A DNA stretch of 64,000 nt, from the NCBI GenBank assembly GCA_003169895.1, contig PNAE01000008.1:89751-153750 (forward strand), in the 5' to 3' direction. Both the position numbers and the translations under genes were made by a program. This DNA comes from Gemmatimonadota bacterium. GTDB taxonomy: Bacteria; Gemmatimonadota; Gemmatimonadetes; Gemmatimonadales; GWC2-71-9. This document shows, one piece after another, positions 29,289 through 39,583 of the stretch. Numbering within the stretch: position 1 is the stretch's first letter; the number at the start of each line of letters is the position of its first letter. The notes beneath the pieces were generated by a model. That model saw only the letters and a list, made by a program, of their open reading frames with translations. It did no database searches and was not told where the DNA came from.

Positions 29289-30083
29289 TTAGACCCTTAG
29301 CGTCCCGGTGAGCGTTGTGACGGCTCGGCCGGTAAGCTGGACCCGGTCGCCGACGATCGCGCAGCGTATCGTCCCGCCTCGCGCCGAGGCCTGATAGCCC
29401 ACCAGTTCGTCGCGCCCGAGCACCCGGCGCCAATACACCGCGAGTGCGCAGTGCGCCGAGCCGGTCACCGGATCCTCCGGAACGCCCAAGGCGGGAAAGA
29501 AGCAGCGGGAGACGAAGTCCACGCCGGCGACATCACCGCGTGCAGTCACCAGCACCCCACGCACGTCCCAGCGTGCCATCGCGGCGAGATCGGGCGTGAG
29601 ACGTCGGACCGTGGCAGCATCGTGCAAGACACACAACAGATCGAAATTGCCGCGGAGCACGGCATCCGGCTGAACGCCGAGAGCCGCGTCGAGATCGACC
29701 GGTGCGGGCGCTGGGCGTGACGTGATGGCCGGAAAATCGAGGACGATCCGGCCGTCGCCGTCGCGGTGCGCGCTGAGCCAGCCGCTGCGGGTGTGAAATC
29801 GGGCGACGGCGTCCGGTGCGATGTGCCGTTCTTCCCAGAGATAATGCGCGCTCGCAAGTGTGGCATGGCCGCAGAGATCCACCTCGTTCTTCGGCGTGAA
29901 CCACCGCAGCGAAAACCCGTCGTCCTGGCGCAGCAGGAAGGCGGTTTCCGCCTGGTTCATTTCCATCGCGACCCGCTGCATCCATGCGTCCGGCCGCGGG
30001 CTGTCCAGCAGCGTGACGGCGGCCGGGTTCCCGGTGAACGGGCCGTCCGCGAATGCATCGATCAAATGCAGCTTGAGCGTCAC
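29289..30083 (-). CDS. PhzF-family isomerase
   Basis: LIDAFADGPFTGNPAAV; MNQAETAFLL; RWFTPKNEVDLCGHATLASAH; EDPVTGSAHCAL. Confidence 0.93.
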   Translation of the reverse strand: MTLKLHLIDAFADGPFTGNPAAVTLLDSPRPDAWMQRVAMEMNQAETAFLLRQDDGFSLRWFTPKNEVDLCGHATLASAHYLWEERHIAPDAVARFHTRSGWLSAHRDGDGRIVLDFPAITSRPAPAPVDLDAALGVQPDAVLRGNFDLLCVLHDAATVRRLTPDLAAMARWDVRGVLVTARGDVAGVDFVSRCFFPALGVPEDPVTGSAHCALAVYWRRVLGRDELVGYQASARGGTIRCAIVGDRVQLTGRAVTTLTGTLRV

Positions 30084-31981
30084 TTGGCCTGCGATGCCAA
30101 CCACTTGTTGCGGAAGGCCAACTGCTCCGTCGTGGGCGTCCTCCCGGCGTCCTCGAACGCGACCGCTTGCAGGTTGGGATTTTCGGCGACGGTGATGGTT
30201 GTGGAACGCGTCCCCCCGAGCCCGGTACAGGTGACAGCGAGACGATCGCCAGGCTGGTGCGCGGCGACGGCGGCGGCGAACTCCGCGGCGGTCGCGATCG
30301 GCTTGCCGTCCACGGAGTTGATCACGTCCCCTGCGTCGAGGCCGGCGGCGTAGAGCGGTGTGCCAGCCGGGGCACTCGCGACCCGCGCCGGAATGTCGGG
30401 CGTCGTCGTGGCCCCGCCGGGCAGGCCGCCGCGACCGCCGCGTCCACCGCCGGTCGCCGCGCCGAGGAACCCGCCAACCCAGGGCTGCCCGGCATTCGAC
30501 TTCTGCAGCAGGATGCCGGCGCGCTCGAGCAGCGGCGCGTAATCAGGCAGTTCATGCCCCTCGACGTAGCGGGTCCAGAAGTCGACGGCCCACGCCGAAT
30601 CGCCCGACGTGGTGATCAACGCATGCCGCGCGTCGCGCATCGAGTAGGGGATTTCGGGCTTGCCATGGTTGAGCCACATGGTGCGCATGAAGTCATCCAG
30701 TGACTTGCCTTTCGCACGCAGGGAGAAGTCGAGCGCGATCGCGATGGCGGCGCCGTAGGTGTAGTACGAGATGAACGTGTTGGGGCTCACCGGATCGCTG
30801 GCGGCGGCGCCGTCGCGAAAGGGGGCCTGCTGGCTCATGCCGATCGGCCCGAAAAAGCGGCGCCCCGGCGAGTTCGCGACGTTGTCGATGATGCCGCCGA
30901 GGCTGCGTATCAGGTTGGCCGACGAAGTCACGCCGGCGCGCACCTCGAGCAGCGGACCGTAGTATTGCGTGAAGCCTTCGGCGATCCACAAACCATCCGT
31001 CATGTTGGCGCGATCATAGTCGAACGGCTCGAGTCCCTTCGGCCGGATCCGCTTGACGTTCCATGAGTGGAAGTACTCATGCGACAGCGTGCCCAGACCG
31101 GCTGCGCCATTGCCATTCATGCTCCCGCCGCTGACGCTGGTCGAGTTGCGGTGCTCCATGCCGTCGCCCTGGCAGTCGGAGCGATAGCACGCGACGAAGG
31201 TATAGGTGCCGTAGTCGAACGCGGGGAACTCGCCATACACGGCACCGGCTTCGTGGACGATTTTCCTGGCACCCTCGGTGTACGCGTCGATGGCCTGTGC
31301 CGCCGTCGGATCGTCGAGCGCCACACGCCAGGTCTGCTTGCGACCGTCGTGCGTCTCCGTCCACTCGCGCCACTGGATGTTGCCAACGTGGGTGGGTGAG
31401 TCGAAGAAATACTGCATTCCGGGCGCGGTGAACGTTTCGGGATCGCTTGTCGGCACCAGCTGGGTGGCGATGGTCCACGACGGATCGAGGCGATGGAACG
31501 TGACCCGGATCGGCCGCGCTTCGAGGCCCTTGATGTAAACGAAGCTTGCCTGGGGCTGGATGTGCTGCTGCGTCAGGTTGTAGCCGGAGAACGTCCCGCT
31601 GCCGACATTCGCATAGTCGGTATAGGTGAACGTGACGGTGCCATCGTGCCCAGTCACGGTCCAGCTATAGGGATCCGGATGCGTGACGGCGAGCGGCTTT
31701 CCCTTGCCGTCCACCGCCTTCACCGCGTAGACATTTTTCGCATATTCGGTGAGCGCGTATCGGCCGGTTGAGGACCGAGCCATGCGAAGGTTGACCGGTC
31801 CCGTCGGAAGCGTGGTGAAGGTCGCCGTGACCTCCGCCTCGTGATGGGCGGCGTTGGGAAAGGCAATGTCGTAGACGATCGCCGGGCCCTTGTTGCAGCA
31901 GGTGACGGGACGCAGCTGGGCGTGAAGCGCGCATGGTGCCGTCATGATGGTGAGCAGGAAAGCGAACGATCTCGTATGCAT
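30080..31981 (-). CDS. M61 family metallopeptidase with C-terminal PDZ domain
   Basis: HEYFHSWNVKRIRPKGLEPFDYDRANMTDGLWIAEGFTQYYG; PDZ-like AAGLDAGDVINSVDGKPI. Confidence 0.93.
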   Translation of the reverse strand: MHTRSFAFLLTIMTAPCALHAQLRPVTCCNKGPAIVYDIAFPNAAHHEAEVTATFTTLPTGPVNLRMARSSTGRYALTEYAKNVYAVKAVDGKGKPLAVTHPDPYSWTVTGHDGTVTFTYTDYANVGSGTFSGYNLTQQHIQPQASFVYIKGLEARPIRVTFHRLDPSWTIATQLVPTSDPETFTAPGMQYFFDSPTHVGNIQWREWTETHDGRKQTWRVALDDPTAAQAIDAYTEGARKIVHEAGAVYGEFPAFDYGTYTFVACYRSDCQGDGMEHRNSTSVSGGSMNGNGAAGLGTLSHEYFHSWNVKRIRPKGLEPFDYDRANMTDGLWIAEGFTQYYGPLLEVRAGVTSSANLIRSLGGIIDNVANSPGRRFFGPIGMSQQAPFRDGAAASDPVSPNTFISYYTYGAAIAIALDFSLRAKGKSLDDFMRTMWLNHGKPEIPYSMRDARHALITTSGDSAWAVDFWTRYVEGHELPDYAPLLERAGILLQKSNAGQPWVGGFLGAATGGGRGGRGGLPGGATTTPDIPARVASAPAGTPLYAAGLDAGDVINSVDGKPIATAAEFAAAVAAHQPGDRLAVTCTGLGGTRSTTITVAENPNLQAVAFEDAGRTPTTEQLAFRNKWLASQAK

Positions 31982-32051
31982 TGGAGTTGCCGATTCGGGG
32001 ATGGAGCAAACGTAAGACGGAGGGTGGGAGACGGGAAAGGCGTTCATGAGG

Positions 32052-33041
32052 TCAGCGGCCCCCTACGGCGTTCACCTCCGCGTAGTGACATGCGACGTCT
32101 CGCCCATCGAGCGGGCGCAGCCGGGGCCGCTCCGCCACGCAGCGCTCGTCCTTCATCGGATGGAAGCAGCGCGTTACGAAGGGACAGCCGGGCGGTGGCG
32201 CCGCCGGCGAGGGCGGATCACCTACCAGGACGATGCGCGCCGTGGCCTTGGCGGGATCCGGTTCCGGCACGGCCGACACCAGCGCCTGGGTGTACGGGTG
32301 CCGCGGCGAATCGATCACGGTGCGCGCCGTCCCGATCTCCACAATGGTGCCGAGATACATGACGGCCACGCGGTGGGCGATCTGGCGAACCAGTGCGAGG
32401 TCATGCGCGATGAAGAGGTATGCCAGCCCGCGGTGGTCGCGAAGGTCGAGCAGCAGGTTGAGCACCTGGGCCTGGACGGATACGTCGAGCGCGGACACCG
32501 GCTCATCGCATACGATGAACCGTGGCTCGACGGCGAGTGCCCGGGCGATGCCGATGCGCTGCCGCTGGCCGCCGGAAAACTCGTGCGGATACTTGCTCGC
32601 GTACGATCCGTCGAGACCGACCTCTTCCAGCAGGTTGGCCACTCGTTGGGGAATCTCGCGCTTCGGCGCCAGCCGATGGATTTCGATGCCTTCGGCGACC
32701 GACGCACCGACGGTGCGCCGCGGGTTCAGTGATGCGAACGGGTCCTGGAAGACGATCTGCATCCGGCGGCGCAGCGCTCGCAGCTCACCGGGCGCGAGCG
32801 ACGCGAGGTCGGTGCCTTCGAACCGTACGACGCCGTCCGTGGGCAATTCGAGCCGCAACACCGTTCGCCCGACCGTCGTCTTCCCACTGCCTGATTCACC
32901 GACCAGTCCGAGTGTTTCGCCCGGGGCGACGGTGAATGACACGCCGTCGACTGCCTTGACCACCGCGCCGGTCCGGGCCAGCAGTCCGCCGGTGCGGTAA
33001 TGCTTGACGAGGCCTGCCACCTCGAGCAGGGGGGTCGTCAG
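32052..33041 (-). CDS. dipeptide/oligopeptide ABC transporter ATPase (DppF/OppF-like)
   Basis: GESGSGKTT, SGGQRQRIGIARALA, VCDEPVSALDVSVQ; start ambiguous (CTG at 33041 in a 4-nt overlap, or an upstream GTG). Confidence 0.9.
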   Translation of the reverse strand: MTTPLLEVAGLVKHYRTGGLLARTGAVVKAVDGVSFTVAPGETLGLVGESGSGKTTVGRTVLRLELPTDGVVRFEGTDLASLAPGELRALRRRMQIVFQDPFASLNPRRTVGASVAEGIEIHRLAPKREIPQRVANLLEEVGLDGSYASKYPHEFSGGQRQRIGIARALAVEPRFIVCDEPVSALDVSVQAQVLNLLLDLRDHRGLAYLFIAHDLALVRQIAHRVAVMYLGTIVEIGTARTVIDSPRHPYTQALVSAVPEPDPAKATARIVLVGDPPSPAAPPPGCPFVTRCFHPMKDERCVAERPRLRPLDGRDVACHYAEVNAVGGR

Positions 33042-34015
33042 GTGGCCGCTCCCTGTGCCACCCAGCACGCCGCGCGTTGGTCGGGCGCGACCAATTCGAG
33101 CGGCGGCCGCTGGGTCAGGCACCGCGAGACCGCCACCGGGCAGCGAGGATGGAAGCGGCAGCCGTCCGGCCACTGATCCGGGCGAGGCACCGTGCCCCGA
33201 ATGGGCGTGAGGCGGGTCGTGGTTGCGTCGAGGCGCGGGATCGACGCGAACAACCCGCGGGTGTACGGATGCGCCGGATGGGCGAACAGCTGCGCAGTTG
33301 CCGCCGATTCCACAATCCGCCCCGCGTACATCACGAGGACCCGGTCGGCTCGGCCCGCCACGATCCCCAGGTCGTGGGAGATGAGCAGTACCGCCATGCC
33401 ACGCGCCGCTCGCAACCGGTCGAGCAGCTCGAGGATCTGCGCCTGCACCGTCACGTCCAGCGCGGTGGTCGGTTCGTCGGCGATCAGCAGGTCGGGTTGG
33501 CCCGCGAGCGCCATGGCGATCAGGACGCGCTGCCGCATGCCGCCGCTCAACTGGTGGGGATAGGCATTGATGCGTGCTGGCGGATCGGCAATGCCGACTT
33601 CTGCGAGCAGCGCGAGAACGCGCTCGCGGGCGTCCCGGCTCGACACCTTGCGGTGGGCGTGAATCGCTTCGGCGATCTGCGTGCCGATGCGCATCACCGG
33701 ATTGAGCGACGTCATCGGATCCTGGAACACCATGGCGATGCGTCGTCCGCGGTAGGACCGCAGTTCGCGCTCACTCAACCGAGTCAGGTCGGTGCCGTCG
33801 AAGCGCACCGCGCTCCGGGGCCCCAGCACCGCGCCACGCGGCAGCAGGCGGGGCAAGGCGAGGCCGGTCAGAGTCTTGCCGCAGCCCGATTCGCCAACCA
33901 GTGCGACCAGCTCGCCTGGCGACACCATGAAGCTGACGTCGTCCACCGGAACGAGCGGCGCGCCATCCCGCGGAAAACTGATGTTGAGGTCGGACACCTC
34001 GAGCAGCGGCGTCAT
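33038..34015 (-). CDS. dipeptide/oligopeptide ABC transporter ATPase (DppD/OppD-like)
   Basis: [76 protein letters not shown]. Confidence 0.93.
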   Translation of the reverse strand: MTPLLEVSDLNISFPRDGAPLVPVDDVSFMVSPGELVALVGESGCGKTLTGLALPRLLPRGAVLGPRSAVRFDGTDLTRLSERELRSYRGRRIAMVFQDPMTSLNPVMRIGTQIAEAIHAHRKVSSRDARERVLALLAEVGIADPPARINAYPHQLSGGMRQRVLIAMALAGQPDLLIADEPTTALDVTVQAQILELLDRLRAARGMAVLLISHDLGIVAGRADRVLVMYAGRIVESAATAQLFAHPAHPYTRGLFASIPRLDATTTRLTPIRGTVPRPDQWPDGCRFHPRCPVAVSRCLTQRPPLELVAPDQRAACWVAQGAAT

Positions 34016-34818
34016 CGGGTTTCGGGTTGCAGGGATCGTCGGAGTGCGTCTCCGAGCAATGTGGCTGCGGAAGTGGCCGCGACCAAGGCCAGGCACGGAA
34101 TGAACACCAGCCACGGCGCGCTGCCGATATAGTCGCGAGCTTCGTAGAGCATGCCGCCCCACGATGCCTCCGGCGGCCTGATGCCGACGCCGATGAACGA
34201 GAGGCCCGCTTCGAGCAGTATCGCATCGGCCAGGCCAAGGGTCGATGCGACGAGGACCGCGGGCAGCGTACCGGGGAAGATCTCGTACCAGAGCACCCGG
34301 GCGGGCGGCGCCCCCAGCGCCCGTGCGGCGGCGACATACTGTGCGTGTCGCAATCGCAAGGTCTCGCCACGCACCAGGCGGGCGACGGCGGGCCAACCGG
34401 TCGCGCCGAGCACGACGCCGAGCAGGACATAATGCATCCGTCCCAGGGCGGCCAGGACGACCAGCAGCACGATGATTCGCGGGAGCGCGAGTCCGAGGTC
34501 GATCAGGCGCTGCAGCAGCCGCCCGGCCAATCCCGGCGCGGCGCCCGCCGCGAGGCCGAGCGCACTGCCGAACACGGCGGCGACGCTGACCGCGATGGCC
34601 GCGACCGCAAGCGAAATGCGCGCGCCGGATGCGAGGCGCGCGAAGATGTCGCGCGACAGTTGATCGGTGCCCAGCCAATGCGCGGGTGACGGCAGCAGCA
34701 GACTGCCGTTGACCGGATCGGGTTGCGCGTTGGGATCGCCGGCGATCCATGGGCCCACGATCGCGAACGCGGCCAACAGGGTCAGGATCGCCAGCCCGAC
34801 CCGTGCGAGGCGCGTCAT
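34012..34818 (-). CDS. dipeptide ABC transporter permease (DppC-like)
   Basis: HWLGTDQLSRDIFARLASGARISL; BPD_transp_1-type TM pattern. Confidence 0.92.
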   Translation of the reverse strand: MTRLARVGLAILTLLAAFAIVGPWIAGDPNAQPDPVNGSLLLPSPAHWLGTDQLSRDIFARLASGARISLAVAAIAVSVAAVFGSALGLAAGAAPGLAGRLLQRLIDLGLALPRIIVLLVVLAALGRMHYVLLGVVLGATGWPAVARLVRGETLRLRHAQYVAAARALGAPPARVLWYEIFPGTLPAVLVASTLGLADAILLEAGLSFIGVGIRPPEASWGGMLYEARDYIGSAPWLVFIPCLALVAATSAATLLGDALRRSLQPETR

Positions 34819-35786
34819 GCCTGTCGCTGCGCCGGGTCGACCACGTGATACATCACATCCGCGAGGAGCGAGCCGAGCTGCACGGTGACGATCAGCAACA
34901 GGCCGGCGCCCATCACCAGCGGGATATCCCGGTCCTGCGTGGCGCGCGCCAGCAGCAGGCCGATGCCCGGCCACTGGAAGACGACCTCGACGAACACCGC
35001 GCCGGCGACAAGCATCGGCAGCCAGAGCCCCAGCAGGGTCACGATCGGGGTGAGCGCTGGGCGCCAGCAGTGGCGCCACGCGACCAGCGCCGGGGAGATC
35101 CCGCGAGCCCGTGCCGCGAGTACCCACGGTTGCGCCGCGGTGACGAGCGCCGCGGCGCGCTGCTGGCGGAGCGGTACGGCAAGGGTGGCGATGACCATCG
35201 CGGCGAGCGGGAGCACGAGATGCTTCAGGTGGTCGAGCAGCGTCGTCATCACCGACGCGTCCGGCCGCAGCAGCACGTTACTGAGGCCGGCCGCGGGGAA
35301 CCAGCGCAGCTTCACTGCGAACATCCAGACCAGCAGCATGCCGACCACGAACGACGGCAAGGCATAGCCGACGATGGTGATGGCGCCGATGAGCCGGGCC
35401 CGGATCGCGTCGGGGTGCAGCGCCGACCAGACTCCGAGCGCGAGCCCCGCGGTGAAGTCGATCAGCAGCGTCAATGCGCCGAGCAGGAACGTGGGCCCCA
35501 GGCGTTCACCCAGGATGGCGAGGACCGGGCGCTGCTCGACGATCGAGACGCCCAGGTCACCATGCGCGAGACCGGCGAACACCGCGCCGATCGACTGCAC
35601 AACGCTCCGATCGGTCCCCCATTGACGGCGCAACGCGGCTTCGACGGCGGGCGGCACCGGATGGTCACCCAGTACCGCGGCGAGCGGGTCGCCGGGCAGC
35701 AGGTGCAGCAGGATGATGAGCACCACGCTGGCGACCAGCGCGGTTGCGACGGCGTCGCCCGTTCGGCGCAGCAACCAGCGACTCAC
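34815..35786 (-). CDS. dipeptide ABC transporter permease (DppB-like)
   Basis: LLPGDPLAAVLGD; EVVFQWPGIGLLLARATQDRDIPLVMG. Confidence 0.92.
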   Translation of the reverse strand: MSRWLLRRTGDAVATALVASVVLIILLHLLPGDPLAAVLGDHPVPPAVEAALRRQWGTDRSVVQSIGAVFAGLAHGDLGVSIVEQRPVLAILGERLGPTFLLGALTLLIDFTAGLALGVWSALHPDAIRARLIGAITIVGYALPSFVVGMLLVWMFAVKLRWFPAAGLSNVLLRPDASVMTTLLDHLKHLVLPLAAMVIATLAVPLRQQRAAALVTAAQPWVLAARARGISPALVAWRHCWRPALTPIVTLLGLWLPMLVAGAVFVEVVFQWPGIGLLLARATQDRDIPLVMGAGLLLIVTVQLGSLLADVMYHVVDPAQRQA

Positions 35787-35787
35787 G

Positions 35788-37419
35788 TCACCGATCGCGG
35801 GGAAGGGCGGCTTCCGGCCGCACGCGCCATTGCCACAGCGACAGCCACGCGCGCGACGGCCAGATGATCACGTTGTCGTAGCGTCGATGCACCGCGACCA
35901 GGTTGCTCGGTGCCGCGATGAAGACCGCCGGATGTTGCGAGGCCATCCGGGCCAGCACGCCTCGCCACGCGGCCGGCTGGTTCCTGGCGACGGTGGCGCC
36001 GGCGACGAGGCGGTCGAACGTCGAGTCGCACCAATGCGCATAGTTGGTCGACCCCAGCTGACGTGCGGACCCGCACGACCAGCTCTGCACCAGGGAGCTC
36101 GGCGTGGGGTCCTGTCCGACACCATTGATCCAGATGTCGAACTGGCCCGAAAAGACCCGGCCGCGCATCACGCTGCCTTCAATCCGGTCGAGGTCGGCCT
36201 GCACACCGACAGCGCGCCACATCTGCTGCACCTGCAAGGCGATCGTGTTCCGCGCTGCACTCGACGCCGCGTACATGATGCCGAAGCGCAGTGGCGTCCC
36301 GTTCCGGTCGAGCACCCCGTCGCCATCGGTGTCGCGCCAGCCGGCGGCAGTCAGCAGCATTCGGGCGCGGGCAGCATCGGGCGGTCCGGGCTTGATGCCG
36401 CCGGGCGTAATCCAGCTCCAGATCTGCGATTGCGCCGCATCGGGCACCGATGTGCCGGCGCCGTAGGTGGTCTGCGCGATGATCGCCCGGTCGAGCGCCA
36501 GCGTCAGCGCCGTGCGGACCCGCGGGTCGCTGAACACGGGATGCGGCCGGGTCGAGTCGGCGCGCGAGCGCGTGTTGAAGAGGAGATAGACGAGGTCGCT
36601 TGCGGGCGCGTCGACCAGGCGCGACTCGGCGTGTTCGCGAATCTGGGGCAGCGCCGGCCCAGGAATATGATCGAGCACGTCCGTTTCGCCGGTGAGGAAC
36701 AGGTTCTGCCGCGCATTGGGATCGGCGACGAAGCGGAAGATCAGGCGGTCGATGGTGGGGCGGCCGAGGAAGAAGCCGGGATCGGCGTGAAGTTCGACCA
36801 GCTGTCCCGCGACACGATGATCGAAACGAAACGGGCCGTCGCCGATCGGCCGCCGCGCAAAGTCGGACGTCGCGATCGCCTCGGGCGCCAGCCGCTCGAG
36901 CAGGTGCGACGGCAATGGTTGCATCAGGAACGCAAAGTTGTAGACCTGCTCGGCGAATGGTCGCTTGAAGTGCACCCGGACGGTCCATTGGTCCACGGCT
37001 TCGACGCCGGCGATTGGCTCGAGGCGGCTCTGGTCGGTCGCCACCTTGTTCGCCAGCTGCCACGTGAACACCACATCGTGCGCGCTGACGGGCGTGCCAT
37101 CCTGCCAGCGCGCGCGGTGGTCAAGATCGAACACCACCGTGAGCGGATCGACGCGGCGCCAGCTCCTGGCCAGCGCCGGTGCGAGAGCGTTGTCACCGGT
37201 GACCAGTGCGCCAGGCTTGAATACCGCGAGGTGCAGGAAGAGCTGGTCGGCCAGGTCCTCGTTTTCGACGAGACTGGACGTGAACAATGGAATCGGCGTC
37301 GTCGGTTCACGCCCGACCGCGTAGACCACGGTGGCGTGAGGCGCACTGCGCTGTGCGGCGGCGGGCGCCACGCATGCGCCGACGAGCAGTGCGGCGACCA
37401 GCGCTCGCGGACCACTCAT
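35788..37419 (-). CDS. ABC transporter substrate-binding protein, family 5
   Basis: Signal peptide; LARSWRRVDPLTVVFDLDHRARWQDGTPVSAHDVVFTWQLA; downstream permeases. Confidence 0.93.
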   Translation of the reverse strand: MSGPRALVAALLVGACVAPAAAQRSAPHATVVYAVGREPTTPIPLFTSSLVENEDLADQLFLHLAVFKPGALVTGDNALAPALARSWRRVDPLTVVFDLDHRARWQDGTPVSAHDVVFTWQLANKVATDQSRLEPIAGVEAVDQWTVRVHFKRPFAEQVYNFAFLMQPLPSHLLERLAPEAIATSDFARRPIGDGPFRFDHRVAGQLVELHADPGFFLGRPTIDRLIFRFVADPNARQNLFLTGETDVLDHIPGPALPQIREHAESRLVDAPASDLVYLLFNTRSRADSTRPHPVFSDPRVRTALTLALDRAIIAQTTYGAGTSVPDAAQSQIWSWITPGGIKPGPPDAARARMLLTAAGWRDTDGDGVLDRNGTPLRFGIMYAASSAARNTIALQVQQMWRAVGVQADLDRIEGSVMRGRVFSGQFDIWINGVGQDPTPSSLVQSWSCGSARQLGSTNYAHWCDSTFDRLVAGATVARNQPAAWRGVLARMASQHPAVFIAAPSNLVAVHRRYDNVIIWPSRAWLSLWQWRVRPEAALPRDR

Positions 37420-37450
37420 GGAGACCTCGACAGGGTTTGACCGTCAACTC

Positions 37451-38209
37451 TCATCGGCGCCACGTCCAGGACGGATCCTGGTAGCGCACCCCGTGCACGG
37501 AACTTTCGTGTTCCGCCCAGCCGATGACCTCCGCTGGCAGCGGAACGGCACCGTCAGCCTGCCACGTGGCCAGGATCGCTGCAGCCAGCTGGTCGGCGCC
37601 GGGGAGTTCCGCGTCGGGAATCGCCGACGCCTGGGCGAACGCTGCCAGCCGGAATCGTGCCAGCGAGTGGCTCCGATCGGCCCGTGCGATGGCACCGTGC
37701 TGCAGCATGCTCGAGCCGAAGAGGGCCTGCGCGCTACCGATGGTCTTCCGGGCCGCCACCAGCACTTCACCGCCGACGGCCAGGTCGAAGCAGGCGCCCG
37801 GGTCCAGGGTCACCGGCCGCCTCCCCGCCGGGGCCACGACGGCGTCGAGACCGAGTTGCCGCAGGGCGTGGGCGAGTCGTTCATGAATCAGGCGATATGC
37901 GAGACGCAGGTCGCCGAATGCCGCCAGCGGCGCGGTGGCGGCATAGGTGAGATCCGCGGCGTCGTGCCAGACGCCGCGGCCACCAGTTGGCCGCCGGACA
38001 CAGGGGAGTTTCGCCCGTTCGAGCCGTCCGCGGTCCCAGGTGCGCCGGGCCGCTTCGTTGGCGCCGAACGACAGCGTATCGCCCGCCCAGCGATACAAGC
38101 GGTAGACGATCGTACGGTGCGCGGACGCGTGATCTACCAACGCCCGATCGATGGCCATCTGCTGCCATGCCGGGCGCGCCGCCGCATCATGCCACCAGAA
38201 CGCGGTCAG
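37451..38209 (-). CDS. LplA/LipM-like lipoate ligase/octanoyltransferase
   Basis: RRPTGGRGVWHDAADLTYA; PGACFD...ARKTIGSAQALFGSSMLQHGAI; conserved N-terminus (FWWHDAAARPAWQQMAIDRAL) lies upstream of the ORF-track ATG at 38158. Confidence 0.82.
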   Translation of the reverse strand: MTAFWWHDAAARPAWQQMAIDRALVDHASAHRTIVYRLYRWAGDTLSFGANEAARRTWDRGRLERAKLPCVRRPTGGRGVWHDAADLTYAATAPLAAFGDLRLAYRLIHERLAHALRQLGLDAVVAPAGRRPVTLDPGACFDLAVGGEVLVAARKTIGSAQALFGSSMLQHGAIARADRSHSLARFRLAAFAQASAIPDAELPGADQLAAAILATWQADGAVPLPAEVIGWAEHESSVHGVRYQDPSWTWRR

Positions 38210-38799
38210 CGTTGCAGTGCCTCCAACACCTGGCGCGCTTTCAACACCAGCGCCTCGCGATCGCCGTCGTTGTCGATGATCCAGGTGGCGCGCGCGCGCT
38301 TGTCACTCGACGGCAACTGTGCTGCGATCAATTGCTCGGCCTCACTCGCCTCGAAGCCGCGATTGTCCATCAGGCGCCGCCGTCGTTCCGCGAGCGGCGC
38401 ATCGACGACGATGATGCCATCATATGCGGCGGGATCCCCGGCTTCAAACAGCAGCGGAATGTCGGCGATCACGATCCAATCGCCGCGCGCGCGCGCGGCC
38501 GCGACCAATTCGCGGAGACGGACATCAAGCGCCGGGTGCACGATCGCTTCGAGTCGGTGCCTGGCATCAAGATCGGTCAGGATGCGACCGCGCAACTGTC
38601 CCCGGTCCAGCTCGCCATGTGCGTCGACGATGCCCGGCCCGAACGCCGCGACGATCGCAGCGAACACCGGCTCACCGCGCCGTTGCATCTCGCGCACCAG
38701 CACGTCGGCGTCGATGACGGTGGCGCCCCATTCGCGGAAAAGCGCGCCAACAGTGGTTTTGCCGGCAGCGACCGATCCGGTGAGGCCGATGACTTGCAT
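38206..38799 (-). CDS. coaE: dephospho-CoA kinase
   Basis: MQVIGLTGSVAAGKTTVGALFREWGATVIDADVLVREM. Confidence 0.95.
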   Translation of the reverse strand: MQVIGLTGSVAAGKTTVGALFREWGATVIDADVLVREMQRRGEPVFAAIVAAFGPGIVDAHGELDRGQLRGRILTDLDARHRLEAIVHPALDVRLRELVAAARARGDWIVIADIPLLFEAGDPAAYDGIIVVDAPLAERRRRLMDNRGFEASEAEQLIAAQLPSSDKRARATWIIDNDGDREALVLKARQVLEALQR

Positions 38800-39410
38800 C
38801 ACAGCAGCGCGACCTGGTCTTCGTCGTGGCGCGGAATGCGGAAACAACGCCGGCACCGCGCCTCGTAAGTTTCGCTGCCGCCAACCATCACCACGGGCAT
38901 GTCCCACTTCGCCGGCCGGCCGTCCACGAGGCGTTGATTGCGGCAGGCAAGATCGCCGCAGATGACACAGATTGCTTGCAGCTTGGTGACATCCTCGGCG
39001 ATGGCCATCAGGTGTCCCATCATGCCGAACGGTTCACCGCGGAAGTCGGTGTCCGTGCCGGCGAGGATCACGCGCACTCCACGTTCGGAGAGGTGGGTCG
39101 CGACCTCGACGATACCCACGTCGAGGAACTGCGTCTCGTCGACCGCTACCACGTCCATGCCCTCGGGGTCGCCAACGGCACGCAGGATTTCCTCCGCGCG
39201 ATCGATCGGTTCGGCATCCACTGACACGCCCGTGTGACTCGACACGCGGTAGACACCGTCGTAACGCTCGTCGAGGTGCGACTTGAAGACGCGTACGCGA
39301 TGCTTCGCGATCAGTGAGCGGCGCACGCGACGGATCAGCTCCTCGCTCTTGCCGCTGAACATCACGCCGGCGACGATTTCGATGCGTCCGAAACGGGTGT
39401 GAAGGGTCAT
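38799..39410 (-). CDS. tdk: thymidine kinase
   Basis: GRIEIVAGVMFSGKSEELIRRVRR; VAVDEAQ-type VAVDETQF; CVICGDLACRNQRLVDG and YEARCRRCF zinc ligands. Confidence 0.95.
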   Translation of the reverse strand: MTLHTRFGRIEIVAGVMFSGKSEELIRRVRRSLIAKHRVRVFKSHLDERYDGVYRVSSHTGVSVDAEPIDRAEEILRAVGDPEGMDVVAVDETQFLDVGIVEVATHLSERGVRVILAGTDTDFRGEPFGMMGHLMAIAEDVTKLQAICVICGDLACRNQRLVDGRPAKWDMPVVMVGGSETYEARCRRCFRIPRHDEDQVALL

Positions 39411-39583
39411 GGGCGGTTCGTCAAGGGGTGGCAGCCGGGAATCCGCCCGGGGTGCGGCGTGCAGCGGCGCGCCTCTGGGAAAGCCAAGGATCTTGCGGAG
39501 TTGCGCGCCAATGTCCCATATTGTCGCCAGTCGGGGCCGTCCGGCCCGCGATTGATCCAACAGCTAAACCCAAGGAGTCGCTC

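Noticed and set aside
35713-37440. 575-aa plus-strand ORF
   Set aside because: Antisense to the family 5 substrate-binding protein; mirror ORF
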